This document shows, piece by piece, positions 36,280-48,200 of a stretch of DNA of 64,000 nucleotides. The position numbers and the translations under genes are program-made. Origin of the DNA: Theristus sp. LFF4_11 (taxonomy: Eukaryota > Nematoda > Chromadorea > Monhysterida > Xyalidae). The notes under the pieces are model-generated. The model was given only the letters and a program-made list of their open reading frames with translations. It was not told the origin of the DNA and did no database searches. How positions within the stretch are numbered: the first letter of the stretch is position 1; the number at the start of each line of letters is the position of its first letter. Location: NCBI GenBank assembly GCA_030248135.1, contig JASANC010000974.1, positions 62,001 to 126,000 of the forward strand, read 5' to 3'.

Positions 36280-39200
36280 TCACATCATGACACCGCCCGG
36301 ATTCGCCAATCCGTACTCAATCGCAGCCTGCGGGTTGTTCTGCTTTTGGAAATACTTCTCCAGTTTCGCTGAAAAACAAAACAACGCAAACAATTTTTTT
36401 CAATTGCAAAGAAAAAAGTTGACACAACTTTCAAAACAGCACACAGAATTTGCGGAATTCGCTTGACACACTTTCGCTTCGCGATTCGCTGAGATTGGCT
36501 TCTTTTCAAATAGGCTCACTGCTTGGTCCGATAAGCTCAAAGAAGCCAATAAAAGCATGCCAAACTGCAAATGTTCGGCTGTAGAGAAGCAAAAAACAAC
36601 AATACTCGCAGCCACTCACAGATTATATGCTTTCCGTAGTTGTATTTTCGGAGACTGGCTATGTGCGGCTTTATGGCGAGCATCAGTTTCTTTCGGTGAC
36701 TGTTGTCGGCGACATCCAACATCTTTTGCACGACGTAATTCGCGAACTGATCCTTCATCATCACCATCAACGCTTGCGAGCCCGGCGCCGAACAACTGCG
36801 CAGCAGTAGGAGCAGATGCAGGTGCATTTCACATAACATTTTCTTCCACGCACAGCATAACAGTAAAAAAAACCTGGTCACCAGCTGCCGCGACAATTTT
36901 CGGACCGACCCCTCCCCCTCAACCGGATCGACAGCCCCCGCCCCAGCCTCTGGAATTTTGGACATCTCGACACTGTTGGTGCATCACCGGCATGGAGCAT
37001 ATACCGCTCGCATCGATCCGGTTCAAGGTGCACCACGGCTTTGCAGTGGCAGCAATGTACAGCAACAAGAACAACCTGCCCTGGACAAATAGTCTTTAGT
37101 CTACAGTCAATCTCGCTAATATATGCAACTAGTGATGGGGTCATAGAACCCAGGCGATGGATCATGAGGCCAGGTGGGCGTCATGTTCGAGTAGTTGATA
37201 TATTTTGTTGGTCTGGCAGTGTCTCCAGCCAATGCCAGTTGGCAGGCCCCGCCCCCACTTGAGTAAGAAGAGAGTAGAAGAAGAATGACACTCACTCATG
37301 GATGACTTCTTCGATCAGAATGTTCCGATGCTCCGCCTGTCCGCACTGCAGGCACTTCTCGATGACATTGCTCGCGAACTTGTGCTGCGAGAAGCGCAAC
37401 ACCTCGCCGCGCATCTCGTTCACGATCTTCATCTTGTCGTCGACGTCACCGTGCTCGAGCACGTGTTGGACCACGTAGTTGCCGTATTGGTCGGTCACCG
37501 GAAACAGGAGTGAATTTTGAAAATGGCTTTTGTTTTAGTGGAGTTTTGAAATGGTTTTATATTTTTTCTCAAACTGGAACGAGCCATAGTATCGTTATGG
37601 TGGAATTGTTGGGGGCTAAACGTGCAGGTGTCAGGGCATTCGCTCCCCGCGACATGCATTCAATCCCGGTTGTTTTTTAAGTCGGATCATGTTGTTTTTT
37701 AATATTTGTCTCGACGTGTACCTTGACACCCGTTCAGCTAATACCATATCACCTTATATTTAGAGGCAATGGAGTCTTACTAAATATTATTAAAAAAACT
37801 ACTGGTTCAACGTTCGAATTTTCTGGTCCAGACGAAACACGTTCATTTCAAAAACACTTGTCACAAAGTTTCAATCATAAAAGTCGCATACAAAACCTGG
37901 CCTCTCTTACCAGCGACTTCATGTGTTTGTGCAGTTCATCTAAAATCGGTCGTTTCTGACGCTCCGGACAGTACTCGAGTACACGCTGCACCACACGACA
38001 ACCGTACGGATGTGTGGACAAGTTGTAGACCTGAGCGGTTGACGAAAAGTGAAAACGTTTCAGAGTTTGTGGGCGGAACAATGATTGCATCCGTTTTTCT
38101 GTTCAGTTCGAAATATGGTGAAATAAGATTCGAAGGGGAAATCATCATTGACGTTTGTAGTTAAAACGAGCATTTTGCAATACAGCCGAAACATTAGCGA
38201 ATAGAAACTCGGAGTCAAACAGAATGAACAGATTGGCTAATCTTTTCTCATCTTCTCATGCACTTAACCAGTCAATAATGGTTCGCATGTTTTTTTAATC
38301 GTGCCAAAAAAAACGTGGGGACTGCCACAAAGTCATGTGTCAATAAGCAGGATTTTGCTTCAAAACCCGATTCTATCTTTTCAGCACAAGCGAGTGCTGT
38401 CAACAAACCAGAAACAGCTGCCCATTGAACAAAACCGCAATTCGCATCACCAACCGTTGACGGCTCGACAGTCTTCGTGAACGCATCAATAATAAACTGC
38501 AAGTCATCCGAGTGCACGCGCTCAATCACCTTCTGAATCACGTGATTGCCGTTCTGGTCCTTGACGCACTTCAGCACGTGACCCTCGAGCTCCTTTATGA
38601 TAATGCCCTGCAAGAAAAAAGTATTTGATAACAAGTTGGCCAACGACATGGTGCCATTGTGAAGCAACCAATCAGTGAGTGGCACTTCAAGGTACCTTAC
38701 CACAATATACCTTACCACAAATACCACCACACACACACAATTATCGACTTTGTTGAACTTGCTCCTACACAACCAACAATCTCACTCAACCCGCCCCACC
38801 AAAACTGCAGTCTCCACCAACGCACACCCTGTACACGCACCTGTTGCTGCGGATCAACATTCTCGAGCGCCTTCTGCACCACCCTGCAGCCGTACATCTG
38901 CAACGACAACGGCAGCACGTGACCGTGCAACAGTTGCACCAACGTCGTCCGTTGATCGTTCGTTCCATACTCGAAGAACTTCTGTATGACGTAGTTGCCG
39001 AACACGTCCGTCATCAGCTGGTGCACCTCCGGGACGATCTCGTCGAAGATCAGCTGCTTCTCGTGCAGCGAAGCGCGCTCCAGTTTCTGCTGGATGAATC
39101 TGTGCGTAATCAAAAACAAGATCATCGATTGTTGAAAGAAAGACAGGTTATAATGTTGGGTTTATTGGTGTGTTGTGGTTATTCACGGTTGATCGATTAA

Positions 39201-42200
39201 CTTTATGTCTCTGTGTTCTCCTATTTGATCGCTTTGAACGAGCGACAATCAAACTGCTGAATATGCGGCTCGTAATGATTCAACGAAATTCGCAGAATTC
39301 AAAAATACCCTTCTCGCTAGTTGGCCACATCAGTAACCATCATCAACAACATAAGCCCTTCATCACCGAACCAAATCGGCACGATTTCATCTATCAGGTT
39401 CCAGCAAAGAAACCCTACCTAGAGCCGTGCTGATCCTTCGAGAACTCGACGACGTGCGACTGCAGATCGCGCAGCTGCAGATTCGGCAAACGATTATTGC
39501 GAAATTCTTCGAGCAGCGGACTCCGCGGCGTCATCGGCTCGAAAGCGCTGTTGCGTCGGTGCGCTTGTTGACTTTGGTGGTGCGCCGGGTGTTGTGGCGT
39601 CACCGGCGTCAGCGGTGTTGCGGTGCTCTGGAAGCAAATGCAGTGAGCAAACATGTTTCCGGAGTTCCGAATGACTGTCATCATAGTGAGACCTTTTCGT
39701 GTTCGTTTTCCTCTCCGCACACACATTTATATCAACAATTCGATTTTTTTCAAGTGTTTCCTGAAACTTCCCAGGCGTCAACTGATTGGCAAACGGTTGT
39801 TGTTGTTCATCGCCCAACAGGTGGGAAAGGTAGCGACGCAATTTGGCCGATCGAGCGGGCTCGGTCGGGTGTGGACGCTCTGTAGGGGCTGCGTCGTTGT
39901 CAACATTGGCAAACGGTAAAAAATGCGCGAAATCGCACACCTGAGCGCACAAGAGCGGCACGTGATTGGAGATGGTCGGTTGCTGGGGCGGCTGTTGTTG
40001 TTGCTGTTGCGGGAACATCGACGAGCGCGGGCCGGGCGCGCCCGCGGACAGAATCGTCGGCTGGCTCATCGGGGCGGCCGTGCCGAAGTACGAAGGTTGG
40101 CCTGCGGGTACGACAAGAAAACACTCGCTGAGCAACAGCAATTTCATTTACAATTTGCTCTTTGGTTCGGACCGACACTTTGCCGATAATTTGCGCAGAT
40201 GAATCCGAAGCAGCAAATTGATTTATATTTGCTATTTGGCTGCTTCGCACTAACACTGCTGATCTTTTGCACAGGCGAATCCATTCCGAGTGGTTACGGT
40301 TGAATGACTAGCCAGCAGAGCAGACGGTTACAATAAGCAGTCGACATTTGTATTTCAGTTAGCGTCACAACAATGATGTTGAGTAAAAGTTCGTCAGCCA
40401 ATTAATAAAAAACACCAATTCAGTCGATTGAGATTGACCAATTCAGACCTTTAAACGGGCGCGCTAACAAAAACTAGCGGACCGAATTCCAATCAGCCAA
40501 CAGCATCAACTGCTTGCACGGAACGAAAAGTTGCCTGCATTTTGGCCTGACCAACATCATAATGCCGCATCAGTGATGTGCCTCCTCTTCAAGCAGAAAT
40601 CACAAGAAAAAACCATCGACAGGAACAGAAAAACCCACCAAACACCGCCTCCCAAATCCCACTTACCACCAATCGGCGGAGCGGCAAAGAAATTCGGCGA
40701 GCTGCCGAGCGACGGCGTCGGCGGCGTCTGCGCGAGCATCCAGTTCATCTGTTGATTGTAGCCGGTTGGAGTAAGTGCGAATTGGCCCTGCGTCTGGTGG
40801 CCTTGTGGCGCCGTCGTCTGCTGGATCGGTAGGCCGACTTGTTGTTGTTGCTGTTGTGTTTGTTGCTGATGTTGTTGTGTTTGCTGGTGTTGTTGTTGTT
40901 GTGGTGGTGCGGTGAACGATTGATCGCCGACACGAGCGGCCGTGTTTGCCGATGATGTCACTGGGGATTGGGCGGCGTTGAATGCTGCAGAAAAACAGAT
41001 GCATGATACAGAAATCAAAAGATTTGTTGATTGGGTGAGTGAAGTGATGACGACCAATGAACGCGGTCAAAATCAATCAGCAAAAAGAGCGTATTCAAAT
41101 GCGATCGCAAGCACTTTCAGCGGTCGACCACGCAGATTAAAAAAGAGAAAAAAGATGGCACCTAAATATAGCTGGTTTTCAAGGGATATAAGAAAGTTTT
41201 CGCTTCCAAAGAGCCAGAACGACGCTGATTTTTCGTCCAGCCAATTCTAACCACCAACAAACGAAACATACAAAAAACAAGCCACTCACTCAACGTCTGC
41301 AAGCCAGAGACGATCGAGCGAATACCCTGCGGTGTTGAGCTGAACTGATTCGACGGATAGAGCACGTGACTGCCGAAATAGGCCGCTGGCGTCGGCGATG
41401 AGCCGTAGAGCGCGAAGCCGCTCGCGGGCGGCGGTGTACCACGACTCGTCTGACTGGTGTTCATGTCTGTAACAACGGGCTGAATTGAATGTTGCATGGC
41501 TTTGGCATATTCGTTGTTTTTGGTCCGTTTATCGACGCAGTTTTTTTGTTTATTTGCAGACCGGTTAGTATGAGCGTTGTCACTATTGTGGATTTATTCA
41601 AACGTGTCCGGACTAAAATGACGTCATTTGCTTTAAAAACGCTCATTTGTCAAAGTGCAGGCACTAAAATGTCAGTTTGATGTGACTGATTCGACATACA
41701 CTATTTGTTTACGGGAAGAAATCGGCTAAAGGCGCGTTTAGCAATTAGTTTTTTATGCGTACGCACGGACACGACACGTAAAGAATGGCCACGCGATTTA
41801 GAAATCGTGTCGTGTGTGCTATCTTAATGCATTACGGACACGATTAGTTTGCGCACGGGATTTACAACGACGTTTGTGCGTACGGACGAAAAACTAAATG
41901 GTGTTTCCGCCTTAAACGGAAGTCTGGTTTGCAGTGAACGGCAAGCGCATGTTTGGCGAATCATTTCAGTGGGTAGGGATGGATCCGGCAAATTTGCCGG
42001 AATCCGGGCCGGATCCGGCAAAAGCCCATTCCGGCCGGGCCGGATCCGGCAAAAATTGCCGGAATCCGGACCGGAATGGCCTTTTTATGTCTAAAAAACA
42101 TCTACGCACATTTCGTCGCTTCTTCATCACATTTTCAGCATAAAACAGCACAGACACAGAAACGAAGTCAGCAAGACACAGCACATGAAGCAACCAAAAA

Positions 42201-45200
42201 TTACAACAACAACAATTGTCAAAATTCACATCGCATAGGGATAGTCAAGTGCTGGCAACACTCCATTCAGAAACATGACCTTTTCGGCGTTTTGAGTTGA
42301 CAGACGAGATCGGCTGTACACAAACACCTGCCTGGCTTCAGAGAACATTCGTTCGCTTGCCACGCTTGTTAATAGCGGTGCCAGGTATCTGCGCGCGATT
42401 ATCGATAGTTTGGGGTATTTAGACGAGTTCAGCCGCCAAAAGTCTAGCATTAGATCACTTTTGTACGGTTCGTCGATAAAATCATCCGACTCGTACATAT
42501 TCATTTCGCAGCGCAGTTCGTCATCAAGACTGGATTCGCCTGACGGGTTGCGCGGTCGCGCAGCGTGAAACTCAATGCCTCCGTAGAGGCCAGTCGATTT
42601 CTTTTTTGGTTCGGGCTCGCGTTCACTTTCGTCATCGTCGTTGTTCGCGATCTCGGATGTATCGTCGCAGTTTGTGGGCGTCTCCGGTCGTTTCAAGATT
42701 TTCTTTGCAATGTGAAGTACCGTAAAGTCTTGCATATAAGGTCTCCTTATATAAATTTGAAAATCAAAAATTTCTGAAAAAAGTGGAATTTCGTGTGACA
42801 ACCTTATAAGTGGGAGGAGGTCTTATAAAGCGAAAATTAGGAATTCCGGGCCTTATAAACGGGGTAGGATTTTGACCAAGTCAAAATTTTGAATTTTTTG
42901 GTTTCCCGCCGTGTGACACTCCGCCCACTTTTGGGTGGGGGTCTTATAAGTGGGAGGAACCTTATATGCAAGACTTTACGGTAGTTCACAACGAATCGCG
43001 CCTTCATTTTCGAAGACGACTGCAGTATTCTTGAATCGCGGATCAACGTACGTGGCCATGATGTTGGATTCGTTGTGGAAAAGCGCACGGAAGCGTGTGT
43101 CGATGCTGGTCAGCAGCGTTTTTTTCGTCGTACCAATGCCACTCGCATCGACTTGTTCGCTGCTTCAGTGCGCAAACGGCGGGCAACACCATTGAAATGA
43201 ATTCGTCGTTTCGTGGATTCGTCGTTGGGGGGGGGGGGGTTATCGGGTTTTAGGGGATCACGGCACCCCCGCACACCCACGGTAACACACGTCGCTAAAA
43301 TCGCTGGTGTTCTGGCGCTAACAAAAAAGCAACTGTTTGCAGCTAACTGAATATGACCAACGAAAATGGCTGATTTCAAAAAAAACCTGCTATTGTTCAT
43401 CAACAACGTCGGCCAAAAGCTGGCAGCCACGTTTTTTAAAGTGGACGATGCTGCACATAAGTTTACCACTCAAGACAAAAGCAGTGAACCATTTACCATT
43501 GAACAGAACACTAAACTAAAGCAACGCTCACTGATCACATGTCAAATGCACAACAACAAAACCAACAAAGCACCGAAACAAATTTGTCAAACCATTGAAC
43601 AGCTCTGAAACGGAGGAATCAACTTGTTATTTCGCGGGTCTCGGCCATTCCGGCCGGATCCGGCCGGATCCGGCAAAATTGCGCCGGAATCCGGACCGGA
43701 TCCGGATCCAATTTTAGGCGCCGGAATACGGAATCCGGACCGGAACCGGCTCCATCCCTATCAGTGGGACACGGTTATAAAAATAGGTCATACTCAGTGT
43801 TGACTGACTTCAAAAAAGGTTTCTAACAACAAAACGTGAAATGTTTTGATCTGATCGACCACACGCTACGAAAAACGATCCATTTTACCCAGGCACAGCT
43901 ATTTTCGCAATGGGAAGTTTTTTCCTAATCTGTCCAATGCAACTCCGAGATTTTAGTCCAACCAGTGGAACAAGATGAGTTCTCGTAAACAGTTCCTTTC
44001 AGAATAACCACTTCTACAATGTTATAAAACAATCCAATTTTATGATACGCTCGAATGAAAATTGAATAATTGAATGAATTGAAAATAAACTTCTTTCACG
44101 AAGCCATATCGACCGGTAAAATTGCGTCAGCATTGTGTGTAGCAACAGGAGAAACGCAGACGCAAGCAGTAGCAACAGGCGTATGAATCATCGGAACACA
44201 CATTGTGTGATATGAACACAACACAACAGTAAAAAAATAATGCAGCAGTAACCAGCTAATTCGCATGGGGATGGGAGACGGGACAATACAGTACGGTGTG
44301 CATGCTTGCGAAAAAGTGCATAAAGCCGGCCCGGACAAGAGCAAAATGCAAAAATATGAGCGTAACTGGTTGAAAAATACAAAAACTGACCTACTTTCTT
44401 GGACACACAAAATTGCAGCAGAAGCTGATTGGTCTCAGTTGAATATGGGCGTGTGCATTTGATGCTAGCCAATCAGTAAACCCGCAGAAATTGGAATCTT
44501 GGATGTTAGTGTCGGCATACACATTGCGATTAGCGACAGACAGCTGGCATGTTTTTACAAACGTGCAAAAAACTGGTATTGTAACGGAATGATTTTTGGG
44601 CAGATACAGAAACGACTGAGAACGTTATCGCCGTAATCCAGATGATTTCAATAACACAGCAAATCTTTTATCATCTGCTTCAAAGCTCCTTTCAAATGCA
44701 ATCAAAAGTATCAAAGCTGCCAATCATAGAGACAATGCAATTGCATAATCTTCGTGGAATGGCCGGATCATAGGAATGCGTTTCATGTTTACACAAAACA
44801 CGGCTAAAAGCGCAACAATGTGAAAGCAAGGGCAAAACATCGACCCTGAAGCTAAAAACTCAAATTGAAACTAAAAAAACCTAGAATTATATGGGGTTGA
44901 ATAACAGAAAAACTGCAAATCCAAGCAAAGACGGACACGAACAAAAAACAACAACAGTCAAACACACGATTTCATTTGAAACGCTTAAAATTCTTGACCA
45001 ATCAGCAAGCAGTACTGCGGCAAAGAGAACGTACGTACGCTCGCATTTTTTATGAATTGCAAAATCAGATGGAATGAACATGAAGATAAAAAAACAGTTG
45101 CGGACAAACGAGCTCGTCTTTCTTGCGTGTTTTTGCTTGCGCATTTGCGACCCGGAAGCATGTACAAAAGTCGACTAGCGTTTCAAATTTCCACCAAAAA

Positions 45201-48200
45201 CCATGCGATGCTTTTGGCCGCCGGCGCCAGTGCAAAGGTGCGTTTGACTGGTCTCCAATTCCAACCTTCCACAACACAAAACGTACTCGAACTGCTGCTG
45301 TTGATGTTGAGCAGCGACTGCGGCGAGACCAAGCGCAGCGGGGCGCCTGCGGGGGGTCGTGAGACGGCCGAAGGTGGCGGCCCCGGCCCGGGCCCGCCAA
45401 GCAGAGCGCCGCCGTTTTGGTAGCTCGGGTAGGCACCGTCCTGATTCGTTGGTCCCGTCGATGTGGCACCACCACCAGAAGTACCGCCTGTATTTTGGTC
45501 AATGAACGCACACGATGCTTATTAGTATGCCGTGTTTAATGACATTTAGGCCCGTTTATACCTGACGTATGCGCACACGGCACGGCACGGCACGTCACGC
45601 CACTTTAGGTCTCGTGTTATTGCATACTACCGTTTATACCTGACGTACGCCAAAGTAAACGGGCCTTTAGAAGATCAGTAATTGGTATGGGCGTGAAAAC
45701 CAGTTCATACAGGCGTATGCTGATGTACAATCGAACTCCAAATTATGTACGTCGAAGGTGTGTCTCGATGGACGGGTAGTATGCCACAACACGAGACGTA
45801 ACATGCCGTACATATATACGTCTGTATGAACGGTAGTATGCTAAAAACATACTAAACACAAGACCTGACGTGCCGTGGGTTGAATTGAACCAACAAGCAG
45901 TCAATCAGCATGCTAGAACGGACTGTTGTTATTTTGAGAAAAAATGACAAGCACTGTTGGGTTTGTTTGGTTCCACTCCACGGGACAAAGACAAAGCGTC
46001 AACAAAGAAAAAATGGAACGTGAAAGTTTCGGCTGGAACAGCAAGGCACCGGCAAATGCGAAAAATCGCGTTAGCTCAACTAAAAATGCGGCACCAAAAA
46101 ACGAACACCAGATTAGGGGAAACTGAAAATTTTCACAAGAAAAAACGGACGATCCCTCGTTATTGCAACTTGCAAGCCAATCGACAAGCCACGGGGAACC
46201 TTGCAAATTTGCATGTGTACATTCAAGCAAAAAAAGCGAGCGCAAGCGCAAAAAAACAACCAATCGAATTCAAAGGCAAAGCCGCAAATGTCGACCGGTG
46301 GTACTTCTCCGGAGGCCCACTGCCAGGACTCCCGGAGTGCAACGACTGCAGCGGACAACGACGCGGCTCCTAACACAGCGTCTGCACCCGAGCGAGCCCG
46401 CTCGATCGGCCAAATTGGGTCACCACCTTTCCCACTGGGCCATGAACAACAACGACTGCAAGCAAAAACCACAACCAACCATGCACGAGTGCTGCGTGCT
46501 GCTGCATGGTGGGGTGGTGCCATTGCGGCTGCTCCTGCGGCGTCATCGCGTTCGTCGGACGACTCAGCGGGCCGTTCTGCGTGACGCCGGACGCTGGCGG
46601 GTGGCGTGGCGGCGGGGGGCCGCTGGTGAGAATCGACGACGTCGCCACCGGAGAGGATGGGTAGCCCATGTTCATGAAATAGTTCGCTGGAACAGATCGA
46701 TAAAACTACGGATACAGTCAAAAATACAGGACACTGCATTGTGCAAGTCCCTGTTAATAACAAACAGTCGGGCACCGAGCCACGCGGATCGGCGTAATAA
46801 GTAAGTCAGTCAAGTAAGAATGAATGACTGAATGACTGAATCGCCAATCCACTCACAATACATGTAGGCGCCCGCAGTGGGCGTGCCAACGGTCGCCTGT
46901 GTGCTCGCTTGTGCGGGCGCGTTCGGCTGCAGCGCGTTCGCCATCGTCGCCGCCGTCATCATGTACGGCTGCTGCTGTTGTTGCAGTTGCTGCAGCAGCA
47001 CAGCAAGCAACACATCAATCAGATGCAATCGAACAACAAACATTCCATGCATACTCACAAGGTGCATTCATGAACAGTATTTAGTGACCGCGTAGCTATA
47101 TTTTAACACAGCTACGCGTCACTAAATAGTGTTTCATGAATGCCGCATGATTCTGCTGTTCGATCCCCGCTCACATTGCCGACCGTTCAAAAACGATCAC
47201 ACAAGCGGCGAGATTTCACGTTTTTTTGCAATTCTGATCGCTGCTTATGTCCACTGTTTCTGCCCCGAACGGTTTTCGATTGGTATGCGATCTTTGTGGG
47301 TGGTTACTTTGAAGCTTTTGTGAACTCAAAAAAACCGAACCGGTTGCGGCGGCGCGTACATGTACGGCGACATCACCGGCGCGTTGATCGCGCCAATCGA
47401 GGCGTCGTTGGCCGTGCCACCGCTGGTGCTCGCCGTTTGACTGTTCTGGTAGGATTGCTGGAACAGAAAAAACCTGTATTTTGTGAAAACAAGTGACAGG
47501 GTCAAGGTTTAAACAAGCATTCATTCGAGTAGCGTAGCGTCATTTCTGTGTTGTTGGACTGTTGACCAGAAAAGTTAGAAAACCCAAGAGACCGCTGCCA
47601 AAGACATACAATCAGCTAGCTGATCTCTCTAAGCAGAGTCACCACTCAAATAAAAAAAACACTCAAATTCAACAATCAAACAAAAAACAACAACAGAACG
47701 CACGTCATAAAGGCTCTGATGTTGCATGTGAACGGGCGCAGCCGCAGCAACTGAGAACGTGGCAGCGTGTTGCGCGGTGGTCAGGCCGATTTGGGAGCCA
47801 CTTGTGACCCCGGAGTCCGTGCTCACAGAAACGGCCGACACGACGGCGCCGTCCACTCGACCCCCGCCGGCCGCCGCTCGCTGCGGCACCGCGCCACTGC
47901 AAAAAAACAGAATGAAACTTGCAGATCGCTGTATCGGTTCGCGATTTCAAAAACAAATTTCTGTCGTTTTGAGAACTGAATCATTCGAATGTTGGCGTCA
48001 ACACGCATATTCTGTTTGGCTATTTTATGTTGATCTTATCCATTACCGCAACTCTTTTTGTTGTCTGGTTATGTTTCTAGCCAAATTCCGCCGATCTAAA
48101 ACTATAAAGTACCAAATCAATAAACATTCACATCTAACATTTCCCCCATTCCACTAAGCCGATTTTCAACCTGTTTTGCTGAAAAAACGCTTCGCGTTGT

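Larger units (their letters stand above)
41974..43760. mobile_element. hAT-superfamily element with 8-bp target duplication
   Basis: Termini TAGGGATGGATCCGGCA and GGCTCCATCCCTA, followed inwards by subterminal CCGGATCCGGC and CCGGAATCCGG repeats at both ends. TCAGTGGG is duplicated exactly at 41966-41973 and 43761-43768; the intact MITE C copy at 49922-50147 has it once. 1787 bp, carrying a remnant transposase on minus. A TA-flanked MITE (42720-42981) is inserted in that gene. Confidence 0.93.
41584..43792. mobile_element. TA-flanked MITE family C, split by two later insertions
   Basis: Left end TTGTGGATTTATTCAAACGT, right end ACACGGTTATAAAAATAGGTCA, with inner inverted TGACGTCAT. The same element is about 225-235 bp at 49922-50147 and 61150-61384. 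Here a family B-like palindrome sits at 41729-41914 and a hAT element at 41974-43760; both are absent from the short copies. Confidence 0.85.

Noticed and set aside
40745..40933. CRISPR-like or minisatellite array
   Set aside because: The repeated CAA/CAG codons encode the Gln-rich tract of Pumilio.
45313..45511. Independent gene with Arg-rich protein ([14 protein letters not shown])
   Set aside because: The other frame of the same strand gives the conserved Pumilio [13 protein letters not shown] and joins neighbouring exons in phase.
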